Source of the DNA: Ligula intestinalis
Taxonomy: Eukaryota; Platyhelminthes; Cestoda; Diphyllobothriidea; Diphyllobothriidae
Direction of reading: 5' to 3'
Assembly (NCBI GenBank): GCA_036362985.1
Contig: JAYGXS010000005.1
Span: 11,261,333-11,325,332, forward strand
Length of the DNA: 64,000 nt
Part shown: positions 12,200 through 23,089 of the stretch, piece after piece
Layout of the letters: each line of letters begins with the position of its first letter
How positions within the stretch are numbered: position 1 is the first letter of the stretch
Program-made: the position numbers and the translations under genes
Notes under the pieces: generated by a model
The model's database searches: none
The model's input: only the letters and a program-made list of their open reading frames with translations
What the model was told of the DNA's origin: nothing

Positions 12200-13480
12200 A
12201 GATGCAAGGATCTAACAGTGGCGACGCAGGTGATCACTCCAGACGCGGATGAACACTCAAGATCACAACAAGTGACTACCCAACATGAGCAGTGTAGATC
12301 AAATGCGGAAGGTCTTCGAAGCACAGCAGGTGACTATCATTGAGCTCCTTGCAACAAGGCAGAAAGACTTGAAGCAGACAGTAAGTGAGGACAGATCGAA
12401 GTGGCTGAAGGAAATTATCACAAAAGCTACAACAGAGGCAACTGCAGCAGCCACAGAAGCATCTTTCATAGAAGCAACAGCAACAGAGGCACCAACAGCC
12501 ACAGATGCGGACAAGATCAAGCCGTAGACAAGGCCGAGCTGCAGTACACGATCATTAGCAACAGAAGCACTTGCGACAGAGGCAACAGCAGCAGCAACAT
12601 AAGCAATAGACCGAGGTGCAGACACTACCGAGCTGCAAACAAGACCGGGGTGCAGTACAAGAAGATCAATGGCACTGAATGGCGCTGTAGAAGACGGTCA
12701 ATACCCGCAACCGATGGTGGAGGAAAAGATTCCACGTGATCACGGACAAGAGCAGAAAGTCATTACAGTCAAGTAAATGGCTACCAGGACTGCAGGAGGC
12801 CAACTAGGGCTAGACAGCCGCCGGAAAGTCAGTATTCTGACAACGGGAGGTTTTAGGATGACAGAGAACGTTAGTCAACACACATGCCACACTCGAGGCA
12901 GGATAACAACGAGAGAACACGCGATAGCGCCATCGCATAGATTACGCGCAACCTTCAATGGCGGACAACACGCAAGACCACCGCCAGCCGAAGGCTGTCC
13001 TGCCGAAGGTCACGCCTGACCAGAGGCAAGGCACGTGCGCCAAGCGTCACACGAAGGTCGCCACATGATGGCTGCCTGTAGGCCACTGGCGGAGCGGCAA
13101 ATGGGGAACAAAAACTGTTAGTTCTTTAATACGAAGCCGAGAACAGAAGGCACACTCTGTTGCCAATACGCGCTACTGACGACGCGACATTCTGCTGCTG
13201 GGGCTAGAGGACAACCTCCCGACACGAGACCGATGACAGAAGACGCGTTGCTGACGGACAAATAGAAGACAACACTGATGTACAAACAGAACCAGTAACA
13301 GTAAATTATTATCTGCTATCCTGTGCTGCCTTCACTTCCTAACACGCAACTGGGGGAGTATAACAAGTGTTGACACGGAAACACAAAGAGATATAACAGT
13401 GGCGACGAAGGTGTGATCAACCAAGGTTATGACAACTGGCAACGCAGGTGATTGGCACAGACGCAAGGTTATAACAGGGC
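12200..13480 (+). mobile_element. LTR-retrotransposon-like relic
   Basis: Two copies of a TAACAGTGGCGACG.AGGTG motif occur near 12212 and 13392. TGGCGACG following AACA looks like a primer-binding site behind an LTR. An open frame at 12285-12527 (MSSVDQMRKVFEAQQVTIIELL, then TEATAAATEAS) starts about 70 bases after the first motif and could be the beginning of a gag-like protein. The stretch 13140-13345 resembles 51030-51235 and could be LTR sequence. No protease, RT or integrase is seen, so the assignment is tentative. Confidence 0.3.
12425..12680 (+). repeat. Imperfect short tandem repeat rich in GCAACAGA/GCCACAGA
   Basis: Units like GCAACAGAGGCA and GCCACAGAAGCA recur in imperfect tandem. 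In one frame they encode Thr-Glu-Ala repeats (ATEA, ATATEA), which suggests expansion within a coding region of the LTR-like relic. Confidence 0.55.
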
Positions 13481-13629
13481 CGGTTCCAGAGCATAACTGT
13501 GCCTCCCTGTGTCACGCACCCCCTGAAAATAACCAACTTCCTCTCTCCAACTGCAAGTCTCCTCCTCCGTACTGTCACAAAGTCGTGGCGTTTCAGACGC
13601 TCTGCTGGAGAGAAGTCCGAATAGGGAAA
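13480..13629 (-). repeat. Body fragment of the tRNA-Ser-headed repeat family
   Basis: Nearly identical to 19294-19440: GGTTCCAGAGCA, then CTCTCTCCAACTGCAAGTC, CTCCTCCGTACTGT and GGCGTTTCAGACGCTCTGC. It runs into the 100-N gap. A diverged homologue is at 48045-48180. Confidence 0.65.
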
Positions 13630-13729
13630 NNNNNNNNNNNNNNNNNNNNNNNNNNNNNNNNNNNNNNNNNNNNNNNNNNNNNNNNNNNNNNNNNNNNNNN
13701 NNNNNNNNNNNNNNNNNNNNNNNNNNNNN
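13630..13729. other. Assembly gap of 100 N
   Basis: Exactly 100 N, so of unknown real size. It sits at the inner end of the right CACTA arm, where the joint would show how the inverted pair formed. Confidence 0.99.
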
Positions 13730-14534
13730 CAACCATTGAAGGAAGACTGAGAACACTGTGTTCTTGTGCCAACCCTCTCCGTCTGGAACTAATGTTTTTA
13801 AACGATATGAAACAGTTCTCCTGCTGATGAGTCAACTCAGCTTCCAACTGTACATTTATTCCGTTTGTATCATACCTTTGAAGGCAGGTTTTTTTCACTT
13901 GAAACAAACTCCCTATCTCGCCCAGTATTGACAAAACAAAAAACCTGAAACAAAACCAATACTGACTGCAACATAGGGAGTTTGTTTTAGGTTTTTCCGG
14001 TCTTCGAGGTGTTGGAAAGCGCCCAAGAGGTGCATTACCAACTCTTTACAATTGCCTGTAAACTGGCATAATAAAATATTATTATTATTATATTATAATG
14101 AACACAGTGTCAGTAGCAGCACCTTGCAACTGGCTCACACTTATCGCTGAGGTTAAGCCTATATTTGTATTATGTACTGCTGTTACGGTTCAACTCTTTT
14201 GCAATTTTTAGTTATGAATAGGGAGCTCAAGGGCAAAAGCTTTCTTCCCTTAATAAGGTGACTTAAAGTGACTTAAAACATAAGACCAAACCAGTGCCAA
14301 TTTTGAGTGGAAAAAAGGAGTCTGCTATAGGTTTTTCCCGTTTTCCAAAGGCTTTGACGGCAACCAAGAGGAAACTTCTCAACATACCTCATAACAAATA
14401 AATGATAGCAAGGCGTCCATGAACAAGTAGAAGCACACAAACCTGGCATGCATTCTGTGCAAGTTAATGGGGAGATCATAAAAAGTGAATTGGTCAATTC
14501 CTAGAGGATCACAACATGTTGTCAAACAGTCCAT

Positions 14535-15420
14535 ATGGGTTGAGAAAAGTATGATCCTCTACGAGAACTATGCTGCCCTCTCTCTAGAGTTAGAACCGAG
14601 CTCTCTAGGACAAGCGAATGCTTTATACTATCTTCATTGACTTTCGAAAGGGCTTCGAAGTGATGCCAAAACAAAGACCTCTGCATAAACTTAAACGAAT
14701 AGGAAGAAGAGGTAACTAGCTCAAATGGATAAACGACTTCCTTGTGGGTCGACAGCAGATAGATTATATCCATCATGAGCAGTCGAATTCTGCCGCGGTC
14801 AGCACAAGCGCCCATCCCGTTCCTTATATAAGTGAGCGATTGTGTTAGAAATTTGGACTGTATCCCATCCACGTTGTCCAATTACATGAAAATCTGGAGT
14901 AAACTCCAAAGGCCCGACGAAGTTGATGGACTGCAGATCAACTTAAATCGTTTTGTAGAGTAGTCGAACCGTTGCATTCTGCGGTTCAACGTCGATAAGT
15001 GTAAAATATTCTGCCTAGAAAATCCAGCTACTTAGAACAACTGTAGAAAAATAACCTATTAACGGTGTAGCCCTGCAACACGTGAAAGCACAAAAGGACC
15101 TTGCTGTGCTGAAGAAGGATTCCTAAAAGCTGTCCTCTCATTGCGCGAGAATAATAAAGAGCTCAGTTTCCTTGGTCCATGCCACCAGGAGAGCCTTTTT
15201 TATTGTGATGAAGATCTCTTTTCAATGTTTTCGGAACATTCTTGAGGCGGCGTTTGGAGTTTGCAATACAAGCCTGGAGACATTGGACAGCTTAAAATCA
15301 GAATGCTATCGCAGGACTTAGAAGGAGAGTTACCAAAATGGTTAAGAGTCAAAGCTACTAAGTACAGTCCACCCGCCTAAAAAGCCTTAATCTGTTCCCT
15401 TCGAGTTATCGACAAAATTG
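14535..15420 (+). mobile_element. CR1-like reverse-transcriptase fragment inside the right CACTA copy
   Basis: Plus-strand reading gives RT-like pieces: TIFIDFRKGFEVMP, RPLHKLKRIGRRGN, LKWINDFLVGRQQIDY, LQINLNRFVE and ILRFNVDKCK, matching the CR1 order palm, fingers and YADD-proximal region. The YADD box itself is not readable. The part around 15003-15042 (after FNVDKCK) is intact here and deleted in the left copy. Confidence 0.5.
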
Positions 15421-16268
15421 TAGGGACCTTCCACAGACGTTCGGCATTGCGAAGGTATTGGAAGGTTACCTCGAAAATTTTCGTATGTGCCACCCGGACC
15501 AAACTCCGATGTTACCAATTTTGACGGCGCCGAAGATATACCTTGCAAATAAACCTTATTTAAACTGCATGATAAAATGATAGATGATAAAATGATAGAT
15601 GTGCGCAAGTTCTACTCCTACATCAGAATGTTCAACCGATGGAATTTCCTCCCCATGGGGAGTACATCGGTACATCTCAGATCTGAGAGCACTTATGCTC
15701 GCCTCCAAAGACGTTTGGCGCTGCTCGTCTGAGCGCGGCACTGCTGTAATCGTCTGCGCAGGCGCAAGAGTGGGCGAAGTGTACGTGGAAGTCAACCTAA
15801 AATAATCTTACGTAAAAGATATTACTGAGTTATTGTGGGCCAGCCCAATAAGCTTTTCGAGGGCGGCGTGGGAGTCTGCGGTGGGATATGCTCCACATCG
15901 CTGGTTTCCTCCTCAGACTCGGTTGTTAGTTAACGCAGAATCCTCGATAACACATAATTACTAAGAGTGCGTACTTACTTCTTCCTGTACCCCTTGCCCA
16001 TATGTGTGGGCTCTGAACTTGAGAGATCGGACGTGTCCTTGGCACGCCTCGCGCGCTGACGGGCCTTTTGTAGGCTTTCGTACCGTCCTAGGACCCGTAT
16101 GGAGTACAACGGCGTACCCTCCGGAGGAGGCTCCTGCCGGGCTAACAACCGCCTCCTCACTGCGTCTGAAGATGGCCACATCGTGAGATTATGGTCCGTG
16201 GGGTGTAACCAGGATTCTGCAACTACGCCAACCGTTTTCTCAAGGCGAAATTCAACGACGAGGAACAT
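15387..16268 (-). CDS. Second CACTA-encoded protein, right copy
   Basis: Minus-strand twin of 3285-4166 with few substitutions (for example AESWLHP for AESWLNP, LYSIRV for LYPIRV, and FGPGGTYE for FGPGGIYE). It keeps the same open segments and the GTAAGT donor after GYRKK. This suggests both copies derive from a recent duplication or from very similar insertions. Confidence 0.4.
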
Positions 16269-16351
16269 CTGAAGTCCAAGTAAACTGTGAGTACATCCTG
16301 CACTGTAGTTAGTGTAGCATTGAAGGAGAAGTGCACATTTTTAAAAAATCT

Positions 16352-17754
16352 TTATTTTCCAGAAAAAGTATGTAAAAGAGGGATTAGGAAAAATGTGCTG
16401 TTCATCTTAAAAGGGACATATTTACAAACAACGTCAGCAAGGGATGCAGTATGGGAAAAGTCCTCTAATATGGAAGCATTAAACATAAAAAAGATGGACG
16501 AAGAAATTGATGTTTTAAAAAGGGCTTGGCAATCAAGGAAGGGTCTATATTGTATACTGTCCGCCGTAATAGATGAAAGTTCACACGGCCTATCGCCGAT
16601 AAGAACCACATTATCAGGCGACTTTGTTGATAAGACGTAATTATTATGTAAAATGGCGTCTGAGCCGCCGCGTAAATGAAGAGGTCTGGAAACACCCTCA
16701 TCATCATTCAAGGACAAATTGCATGCTTGTGACTCACTCTGCAGCTTTTCAAAATGACGGCGGTACACCTAGGCGGCAACATATGTGGAACCACTAATTT
16801 TTTCTTTAAAACGCCCTAAGAAAGACTCAAAAGGGAATGTGGAAAAATTATCTAACACTCCGAAATGACTTACATCATCCGGAAGATGGAGGAGGGAATG
16901 TACATTGTAAATAACATGGATGCGACCATACAAAAGGGGGTAATCATGTACAAATTTTTTGAACAAACTCCTAGCTAACAGACTATGCTGTGTGTGCAAT
17001 TTAGGGTGACAAAAAATGTAAATAGCGGTAGAAAGCATCAAAAAATGGTAGTACTTGTCAGAACGTAGGAAAGAGGGTAAAACAACGGGACCTATGTACA
17101 ACAAAAATTGTCGGTACTCAGTGGCCTTCCAAAAATTAAGGTGCTCCAGGGATCTGCACTTACGTGCAAACTCAACTGGAAGACAGCGACTGCAAACATC
17201 AATGCGGTTATTCAGTTCACTGAGTCGCCCACGCCATTTCCACGTATGCAACAGTTTTTTTCATTACACCCAGGCACACCAGATGCATGTAATCTAGTGG
17301 AAAACATTGAATCATGTCTATGGGTAGGTCTTCAAAGGGAGACCTCCCTTTGTGATGGAACTTCTGACGGCGGGCTCGAAAGGATGAATTATCCCGCAAC
17401 GTGCCACTAGACGTCGGAAATATCATACGTCTGTTGAAGCTCACACCTTGGTGACAACACCTGTAAGGTTGGCTATAAAGAATAGGTGAAAGCATACCTG
17501 TCGCATCCAAAAGTGCCATTGTGAGCTGTAACTTGTTCCACGTATGCACGAGCTGGGGAGTCACAGACAATCTGATCCAGAATGACAGTCACAACGCCAT
17601 GACTTAGTTCAGTAGACAGGCCATGCGCGAAGAGTTCCTTGAGATCCGTAACACAGTCTTCAAGGTACCTGTCAATAGGGTCAGGTTTACCCCAACCTGC
17701 GAAGACACCAACAACAAAAGGGCTGGAAACAAAAGGCTTCGCAATGCGGCACAA
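16352..17754 (-). pseudogene. CACTA-like transposase, right copy, frameshifted
   Basis: Reverse-complement counterpart of the left transposase with the same protein blocks, including FPLDYMHLVCLGVMKK and FPFESFLGRFKEK. After GVMKK the coding A-run has seven A residues (seven T on the plus strand at about 17254-17260) where the left copy has six. This shifts the frame to TVAYVEMAW. The TAG after STYVAA is shared with the left copy. The copy is therefore inactive as read, unless the homopolymer length is a sequencing error. Confidence 0.6.
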
Positions 17755-17811
17755 TATTGGCCAGACACATCGACCAGACGCTTAAAAAAGCCGCATTCCA
17801 TCGATGTGAAG

Positions 17812-18389
17812 TTACAGCCAGACCTGACGAATTGCAGTCCTCTGACGAGTATGCAGTTCCTTCAGTAGTCCTTCACGAAAGCCGACGTGGACATAGTCAC
17901 CATTACTCAGTGACTTTGTTAGGCACGATCGAGGCGTCTCCATTATTGTCTTTGCGCTCCTCGGTACATCTGGGATAGTGGTCCCCTTAAAAGCACGGAC
18001 CGTATCAAAGAGCTCCTTAATAGCAGTATGGCGCAACGACCGATGCACGCAAAAATCTTGGAGAGCTTCAACGAATGAGTAATTAGATGCGATAGTGGTG
18101 TCATCAGCTTCCCACACGGCTCTATCTAGTACGCTGTTAGAAACCCTTACTACATACCGGAAGGAATTTCTGGCGTGAGTACAGGCATCTCCACTTCGGT
18201 GTCTTCAGTTTCAGCAGCATTGGAGGTTGACGGATGCATTGCAACTTCATCTCGAAAAGCCTCCAGATATGCCCGCTTTCGGCGCTGTATGCGCTTAAAT
18301 ATAGTGCTCCGGTGTAATCCGTAGTATGATCGCTGCATATTCACTATCAACCTATGCAAAATAACAATATTACTCAGGTATTTCTGCAC
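17812..18389 (-). CDS. N-terminal coding segments of the right CACTA transposase
   Basis: Minus-strand twin of 1165-1742, nearly identical in both open segments (18389-18150 and 18117-17812). The interval between them ends in TTTCTAACAG instead of TTTATAACAG. Function is as for the left copy; no independent domain is recognised. Confidence 0.4.
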
Positions 18390-19069
18390 ACATCATTCAC
18401 AGACTGCTTCAGGAACCTAACCAGCGCGTTACAATAGGCCGGCTGTTATAGTAAATAATTAAACAATAATATTATGAGAAACGTAAATAAATTTAAAAAA
18501 ACATGCGTACCTGGACAAACAATGATAGATTTGATCGCAAAATCAAACAGTTAGTTATCACACGAGGGAACGCACGACAGGTCAGGGCTAAGAATGACCG
18601 CCTTCTTGGGCAGTTAAAACAAAACCTTTAGTTTATTAAACGTCTATGGGATCGATGTATTCTTTCAAATAATATTTTACAAACCTACTTATTTTTAATT
18701 TTAACATCTTTTTACATAAAATTATACCTAAAAATGACTTAAATTGCGTTTCTACCATGACCGATGAAAAGACACAGCAATGACAAAAGTTAAGGTACCT
18801 GACTAATTTATATGCATTTAGCTTCTACCCCGGACCGCCCCGTATTCCCCCGTCGCCACCCCCGTCCAATCCGGGGATTGTGCTAGCAGGGCATAGATGT
18901 TTTGATGCCATTGTCGATAGAATGCTTTAAAAGAAACCTTCACATATAAATGCTCGAAAATTAGCAGGGTCACGAGGGTTTTGTCATCACAATTAAATAT
19001 TTTGGCTGGAGTGTTATATTTGATACTAACCTTTTAATTCTGGCAACCCAACTCGCTTCTCTGTTTACT

Positions 19070-19091
19070 GCACGTGCAGTACTGCACGTGC
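19070..19091. repeat. Perfect 22-bp palindrome in the right CACTA terminus
   Basis: Centred on AGTACT, this 22-bp stretch equals its own reverse complement; each half contains CACGTGCAGT. It lies about 40 bases inside the element end at 19133 and matches 464-483 of the left copy. Confidence 0.7.
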
Positions 19092-19135
19092 AGTACTCAA
19101 TCCTAGGTCACCTGGCAATGTAGGGTACAAGCGCA

Positions 19136-19717
19136 GGGGTCTTGTCTACGTAAATGACCAGAACGCGGTAAAAAATGTTAACCGGCTTCGAAAAACGATT
19201 CTGATAGTTGGTATATAAAAATTATATTTGGCAGCATGCCGTATTGTTCAGTCTAAACAATACTGCCCTGTCGTGAGCATCGGCCGCGGCCGCGGTTCCA
19301 GAGCAATACTGTGCCTCCATGTATCACTCACCCCCTGAATATAACCAACTTCCTCTCTCCAACTGCAAGTCTCCTCCTCCGTACTGTGACAAAGTCGTGG
19401 CGTTTCAGACGCTCTGCTGGAGAGAAGTCCGAATAGGGAAAACTCTAGATGGTGGTTTTCTTAGACAGAATCATGATTGTCTATTTTGCTGCCCAAAACC
19501 ATCTACATAAGTCAGGGTCTCACATCTTCAAATTGTTCATTATAATGTTTTTCCTATACTGAACACTGTCTGAGTGTTCAGCGTCTCTTTCGTCTGTATC
19601 ATGTCGTTTAACAGGTATTGAAACATGCAAAAGGTCGTCGCGAGCAGGATTTGAACCTGCGCGGGAAATTCCCAATGGATTTCTAGTCCATCGCCTTAAC
19701 CACTCGGCCATCGCGAC
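19136..19717 (-). repeat. tRNA-Ser-headed repeat, complete copy (candidate SINE)
   Basis: On the minus strand: an intact tRNA-Ser (19717-19637), a linker with CAGTGTTCAGTATAGG, a body with GAGCGTCTGAAACGCC, and a tail with TTTTTCGAAGCCGG, CGCGTTCTGGTCA and CGTAGACAAG near 19140. The same order and homologous blocks occur at 47831-48352 on the plus strand. An RNA polymerase III head followed by an unrelated body is the layout of a tRNA-derived SINE. The tail directly abuts the CACTA end at 19133. Confidence 0.6.
19637..19717 (-). tRNA. tRNA-Ser(AGA)
   Basis: The 81-nt sequence folds as a serine tRNA. The acceptor stem GTCGCGA/TCGCGAC pairs perfectly, the D arm is TGGCCGAGTGGTTAAGG, the anticodon loop is CTAGAAA (anticodon AGA), there is a long variable arm, and the B box is GGTTCAAATCC. 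It may be a functional gene or the intact head of the repeat at 19136-19717; the related 47831-47910 copy is degenerate. Confidence 0.85.
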
Positions 19718-20339
19718 ACGCACATTTCCATCAATATTTATACAATATTGACTTCAATAGACGCTATCTATCATGATTTGCATTAAAGAGATAGGATTGA
19801 GGGCAATATATGGTGCATTTAAAGTGAGAGGAGTCCCACTGTCTGGATGATCATTCATCATCTCACTTTTCATGAAAAATGAGCTTCGAATTTTCGGATT
19901 TTAATGGAGGTCGATTCGAGTCCGAATTGTTATTACGGTCCCCGTGTGCACACCTAAAAGGCATTTACTGCTCTGTCATGCTGGCGTGCGAAAGTTCGGT
20001 CTATTTAACATATCTTTGCCATAACTATATTCGGACATTAAGAGTGGCGTTCTGGACCACGTAGGATATCTACGACCAGGCAACAGCAATTTAGATATTT
20101 GTGACTTGAACTAGGAAATGGGGACGAAAAAGGCCTCGTAGGGCTGTTTACTTTCTAGGAGGGGCCTAATTAGTCTACCCCGAGCTGGAGCAGGTGTCTA
20201 CCAACTAATTTTCCCTTTCATTAGGCATGCAAATCTATTTAAAAAAATTTAATATATACATGTGTTAGAAAGCAACTTTTATTTGTTTTTAAAATTAATA
20301 AAAATTTTTTAAATGTTTCCACAATTTATAATACTGTCT

Positions 20340-20680
20340 CGTGTCATTTTTATTTCTATACATAATTTTATGATAATTTAACAAATTTTGGTTTAAATAC
20401 GCAAAATATTTGATATTTGCATCATTTATTTACAAGTAGTATGCTTTGTGTAATTTTACTCTGGCACATTTTGTGCTCTACGTTTGTATGGGCTAGATAA
20501 TTCACCTACCCACATTGTCCGGGACGTTTCAAGCTGTGTTTTTTAGGCTCCAACTCCGAACAGTGGCATCACACTATGAATGCAATCGGCACGTAAAACT
20601 ACTACACAATTCTTGAAGGCCGCTTCTACTCCGAACTAAGCTTAGCATCCCCGTGCCCCTTTTTCAGTGAGGAATATAAT
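20340..20680 (+). repeat. Dispersed repeat, copy 1 (partner at 45290-45655)
   Basis: Shared blocks, in reverse complement at 45290-45655, include AAATACGCAAAATATTT, TGGGCTAGATAATTCACC, TACCCACATTGT and GAATGCAATCGGCACGT. No protein is visible. The copies differ by internal insertions, so the family is old. Confidence 0.65.
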
Positions 20681-21059
20681 CGCAGTACACCCGTGCGCCT
20701 TTCAGCAATATATATTTTAGTAATATTACATACGTACCGCGGACAATATATTTAGTTGAGTTCAGTTCAGTTTATGGGCATGTGCTCTTGAGTGCCCGAC
20801 TTTCAATGTAAAATTGTGTGCGCTGTAGAAATCACGTGGTTTGCGAAAGTGACCATAAAATACAGTAATTTCCATGCCAATCTCGAAGGTTATATCCTAT
20901 CATTCATTGCTTCGGCTTAGTTTGAAACACAAATATGTAAGTTTTCCCGTTAAGGTTTTGCATTTATTCTGGTATCAACTGGTGGCATCCCATGGATTGT
21001 TTAAGCTAATAGATAAGGATAATTTAAGCACATTGAGATTGGAGTACTGTCCACATTAC

Positions 21060-22260
21060 ACGGTTTAAGTTAGCGGTGTGCGTGCACTTTTGAACATCTA
21101 CATACCCGTCAGTCTGATCTGCGTATGCTGCATGGAGAAGATCATAATACAGGAATTGATGGCATATTTTGAAAGCCACGATCTCAAGTCCAATGGACGA
21201 TGTCTTTTCTAGGAGTATGTTTTGTGTTAGAAACTTGCTGGACAAGCAGGACGGGGGCAACTGAGGCAAAACTCATGTACATGCGGCCTACATTTATTTC
21301 CGGAAGGCATTCGACATTGTTCCGCATCAACATCTCCTGCACAAGTTGAGACTCATGGGTATCGTACGCGGATTAAGAATTTCCTCGGTGGTCGTTTCCG
21401 AATTTTGTGTAGGAAGACAAATATCATTCAGAGTGGAGTCCCACAAGGTTCAGTGCTAAGACCGACCCTCTTTCTTTTGCTCGTTAAAAATTGTGTACAG
21501 GAATTTGACAGGAGTTGCCAAACTTGCAGGTGATGTAACAATAGGGAAGGTCATCAAGGCTGCTGCCGATGAATATGAGTTCCAGGAAACTCTATGTCGA
21601 TTAAACTATTGGTCACACAGAGGGCTCCTGTCCTTCAGTTAGAACAAATGCACTCTGCTACGTCTCTGAAATAGTAATCCGGTCCTTGATGCGCGATCCT
21701 ATTATCTGAACGGAATCCAACCCCGCAAATCAGAAATACTGAAATATATTTGCAGCTGGATGACAGAAAACCTGCCCCTCTACACAATGTTTTAAGGCGG
21801 CCAAAGCTGCAACTTCAATGTTGTACGCCGTCAGGCGGGCATTCACCGTTTTTCATGATAACTACTTCTCGCAAATCTTCAATAAGGCCACATCTTGAAT
21901 ACGTGCTTCAATCCTGGAGACCATGGATGCTGCAGGAGTTTAACGTACCAGAAAGGGTGCAGCGGCGGGCAACAAAATTAGTAAGAGGCCAAGGTTCACT
22001 ACCATATGACATCCGCCTAAATAACCTTAATCTCTATCTTCTGTGTTCTGGGTTGCATGGAACTGCTGATCGTTGACATGCACAGATGGCTTGACAGGAC
22101 TGTCAGAAATGTCGACCACCAACAGATACTATGCAGCAAGTCTCCCGTCTTCGAGATAGGCATCGCTTTTTATTGTGTATCAATACACTATGGTCTAGTG
22201 AGCAGCCTTCCAGAGTCTTTAATCAGTCAAGTTCAAATACGCCTCTCTTAATCCATATTT
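21060..22260 (+). mobile_element. Degenerate CR1-like RT fragment
   Basis: With frame changes the plus strand reads PHQHLLHKLRLMGI (21320-21360), GVPQGSVLRPTLFLL (21435-21480), a region near 21880-21960 (RPHLEYVLQSWRPW, VPERVQRRATKLV) and LPYDIRLNNLNLY. These are CR1-clade RT and thumb motifs. The FADD box is destroyed (LAGDVT near 21525). Confidence 0.65.
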
Positions 22261-23089
22261 CATGTATTTAAAAAACGCTAAATTTGAAACAGACGGAATG
22301 TGCATTCAACTTGCTAATCAAAAGGAAACGTGACAGTCTATGTGCGAATTTTTTTCTTTATCGGAATTGTGTGAACTAAAACATTCAGGGAGCATATTTT
22401 TCGCGTTTTATCTTGAAGATCAATCTAGGGCCTCCGCAACTATTCGAGTGGCTTAAAAGTTGCGACATGAAAGACAAGGAAGACCGCGATGGCCATTCCT
22501 GGCTTATTAGCTGTCATTAGCTAGTAATATCCAATCCCGTGTCGACATAATTTGATATTGGAACCTGAGAGAGTTTGTTATCTAGTGTAGCATGCTAATA
22601 TTTACCCACGGTCTTGTTGGCCTGCCGTTAGTGTTCGGGAATATGAGTTATAAAAGGATAGCACCCACCAGTCTGTTTACGAAATATGTTCCTCCCGTTT
22701 TTCCGTGGAGCTCCATTGATGGCCTCGTTGGCAGTCGCATAACGGCTGGTGATGTCTGCGGATAGGATGATGACAACGAAAACAGGGCAAACTGAAATGG
22801 CTATTTCTGGGATATGAGCCAATCAAAGCCAAGCTGTTGTAAGGCTTACTCGAGATAAGACCCCAAAACCCTTTGACCACAAATAAGGTCAAATATTATC
22901 CGTCGATAAAGTAAATCACATAACACCTAGAAATATCAGTTTAAGCTGTACAAGTCTGCGTGAAAAGTAAGCAAGTTGCAAAAGTGTTTACAGTTCGTTT
23001 TTGGTATGCCAAGTGCATATAACTGGCATCGAACTAGAATTATCAAAGCAGGTGAAGCATTCGCGAAATAATAAACATGTTGGTTGCGT
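22261..23089. other. Gene-free interval
   Basis: No domain-like open frame, tRNA or repeat relationship recognised. Confidence 0.4.

Larger units (their letters stand above)
13730..19133 (-). mobile_element. CACTA-like DNA transposon, right copy of an inverted pair
   Basis: Reverse-complement twin of 421-5778. Its outer end on the minus strand starts CGCTTGTACCC at 19133, against CACTTGTACCC on the left. Differences seen by eye include seven A residues instead of six in the transposase, a segment of roughly 40 bases near 15003-15042 that is absent from the left copy, and scattered substitutions. The inner end runs into the 100-N gap (13630-13729), so it cannot be defined. The outer end directly adjoins the tail of a tRNA-Ser-headed repeat that begins about 19136. 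Confidence 0.7.

Noticed and set aside
421..19133. Interpretation as a single 18.7-kb transposon with 5.35-kb terminal inverted repeats
   Set aside because: Both arms contain the full gene set of one element, and the bases outside the two ends (CTA and CAG) do not match as a target duplication; kept only as an alternative.
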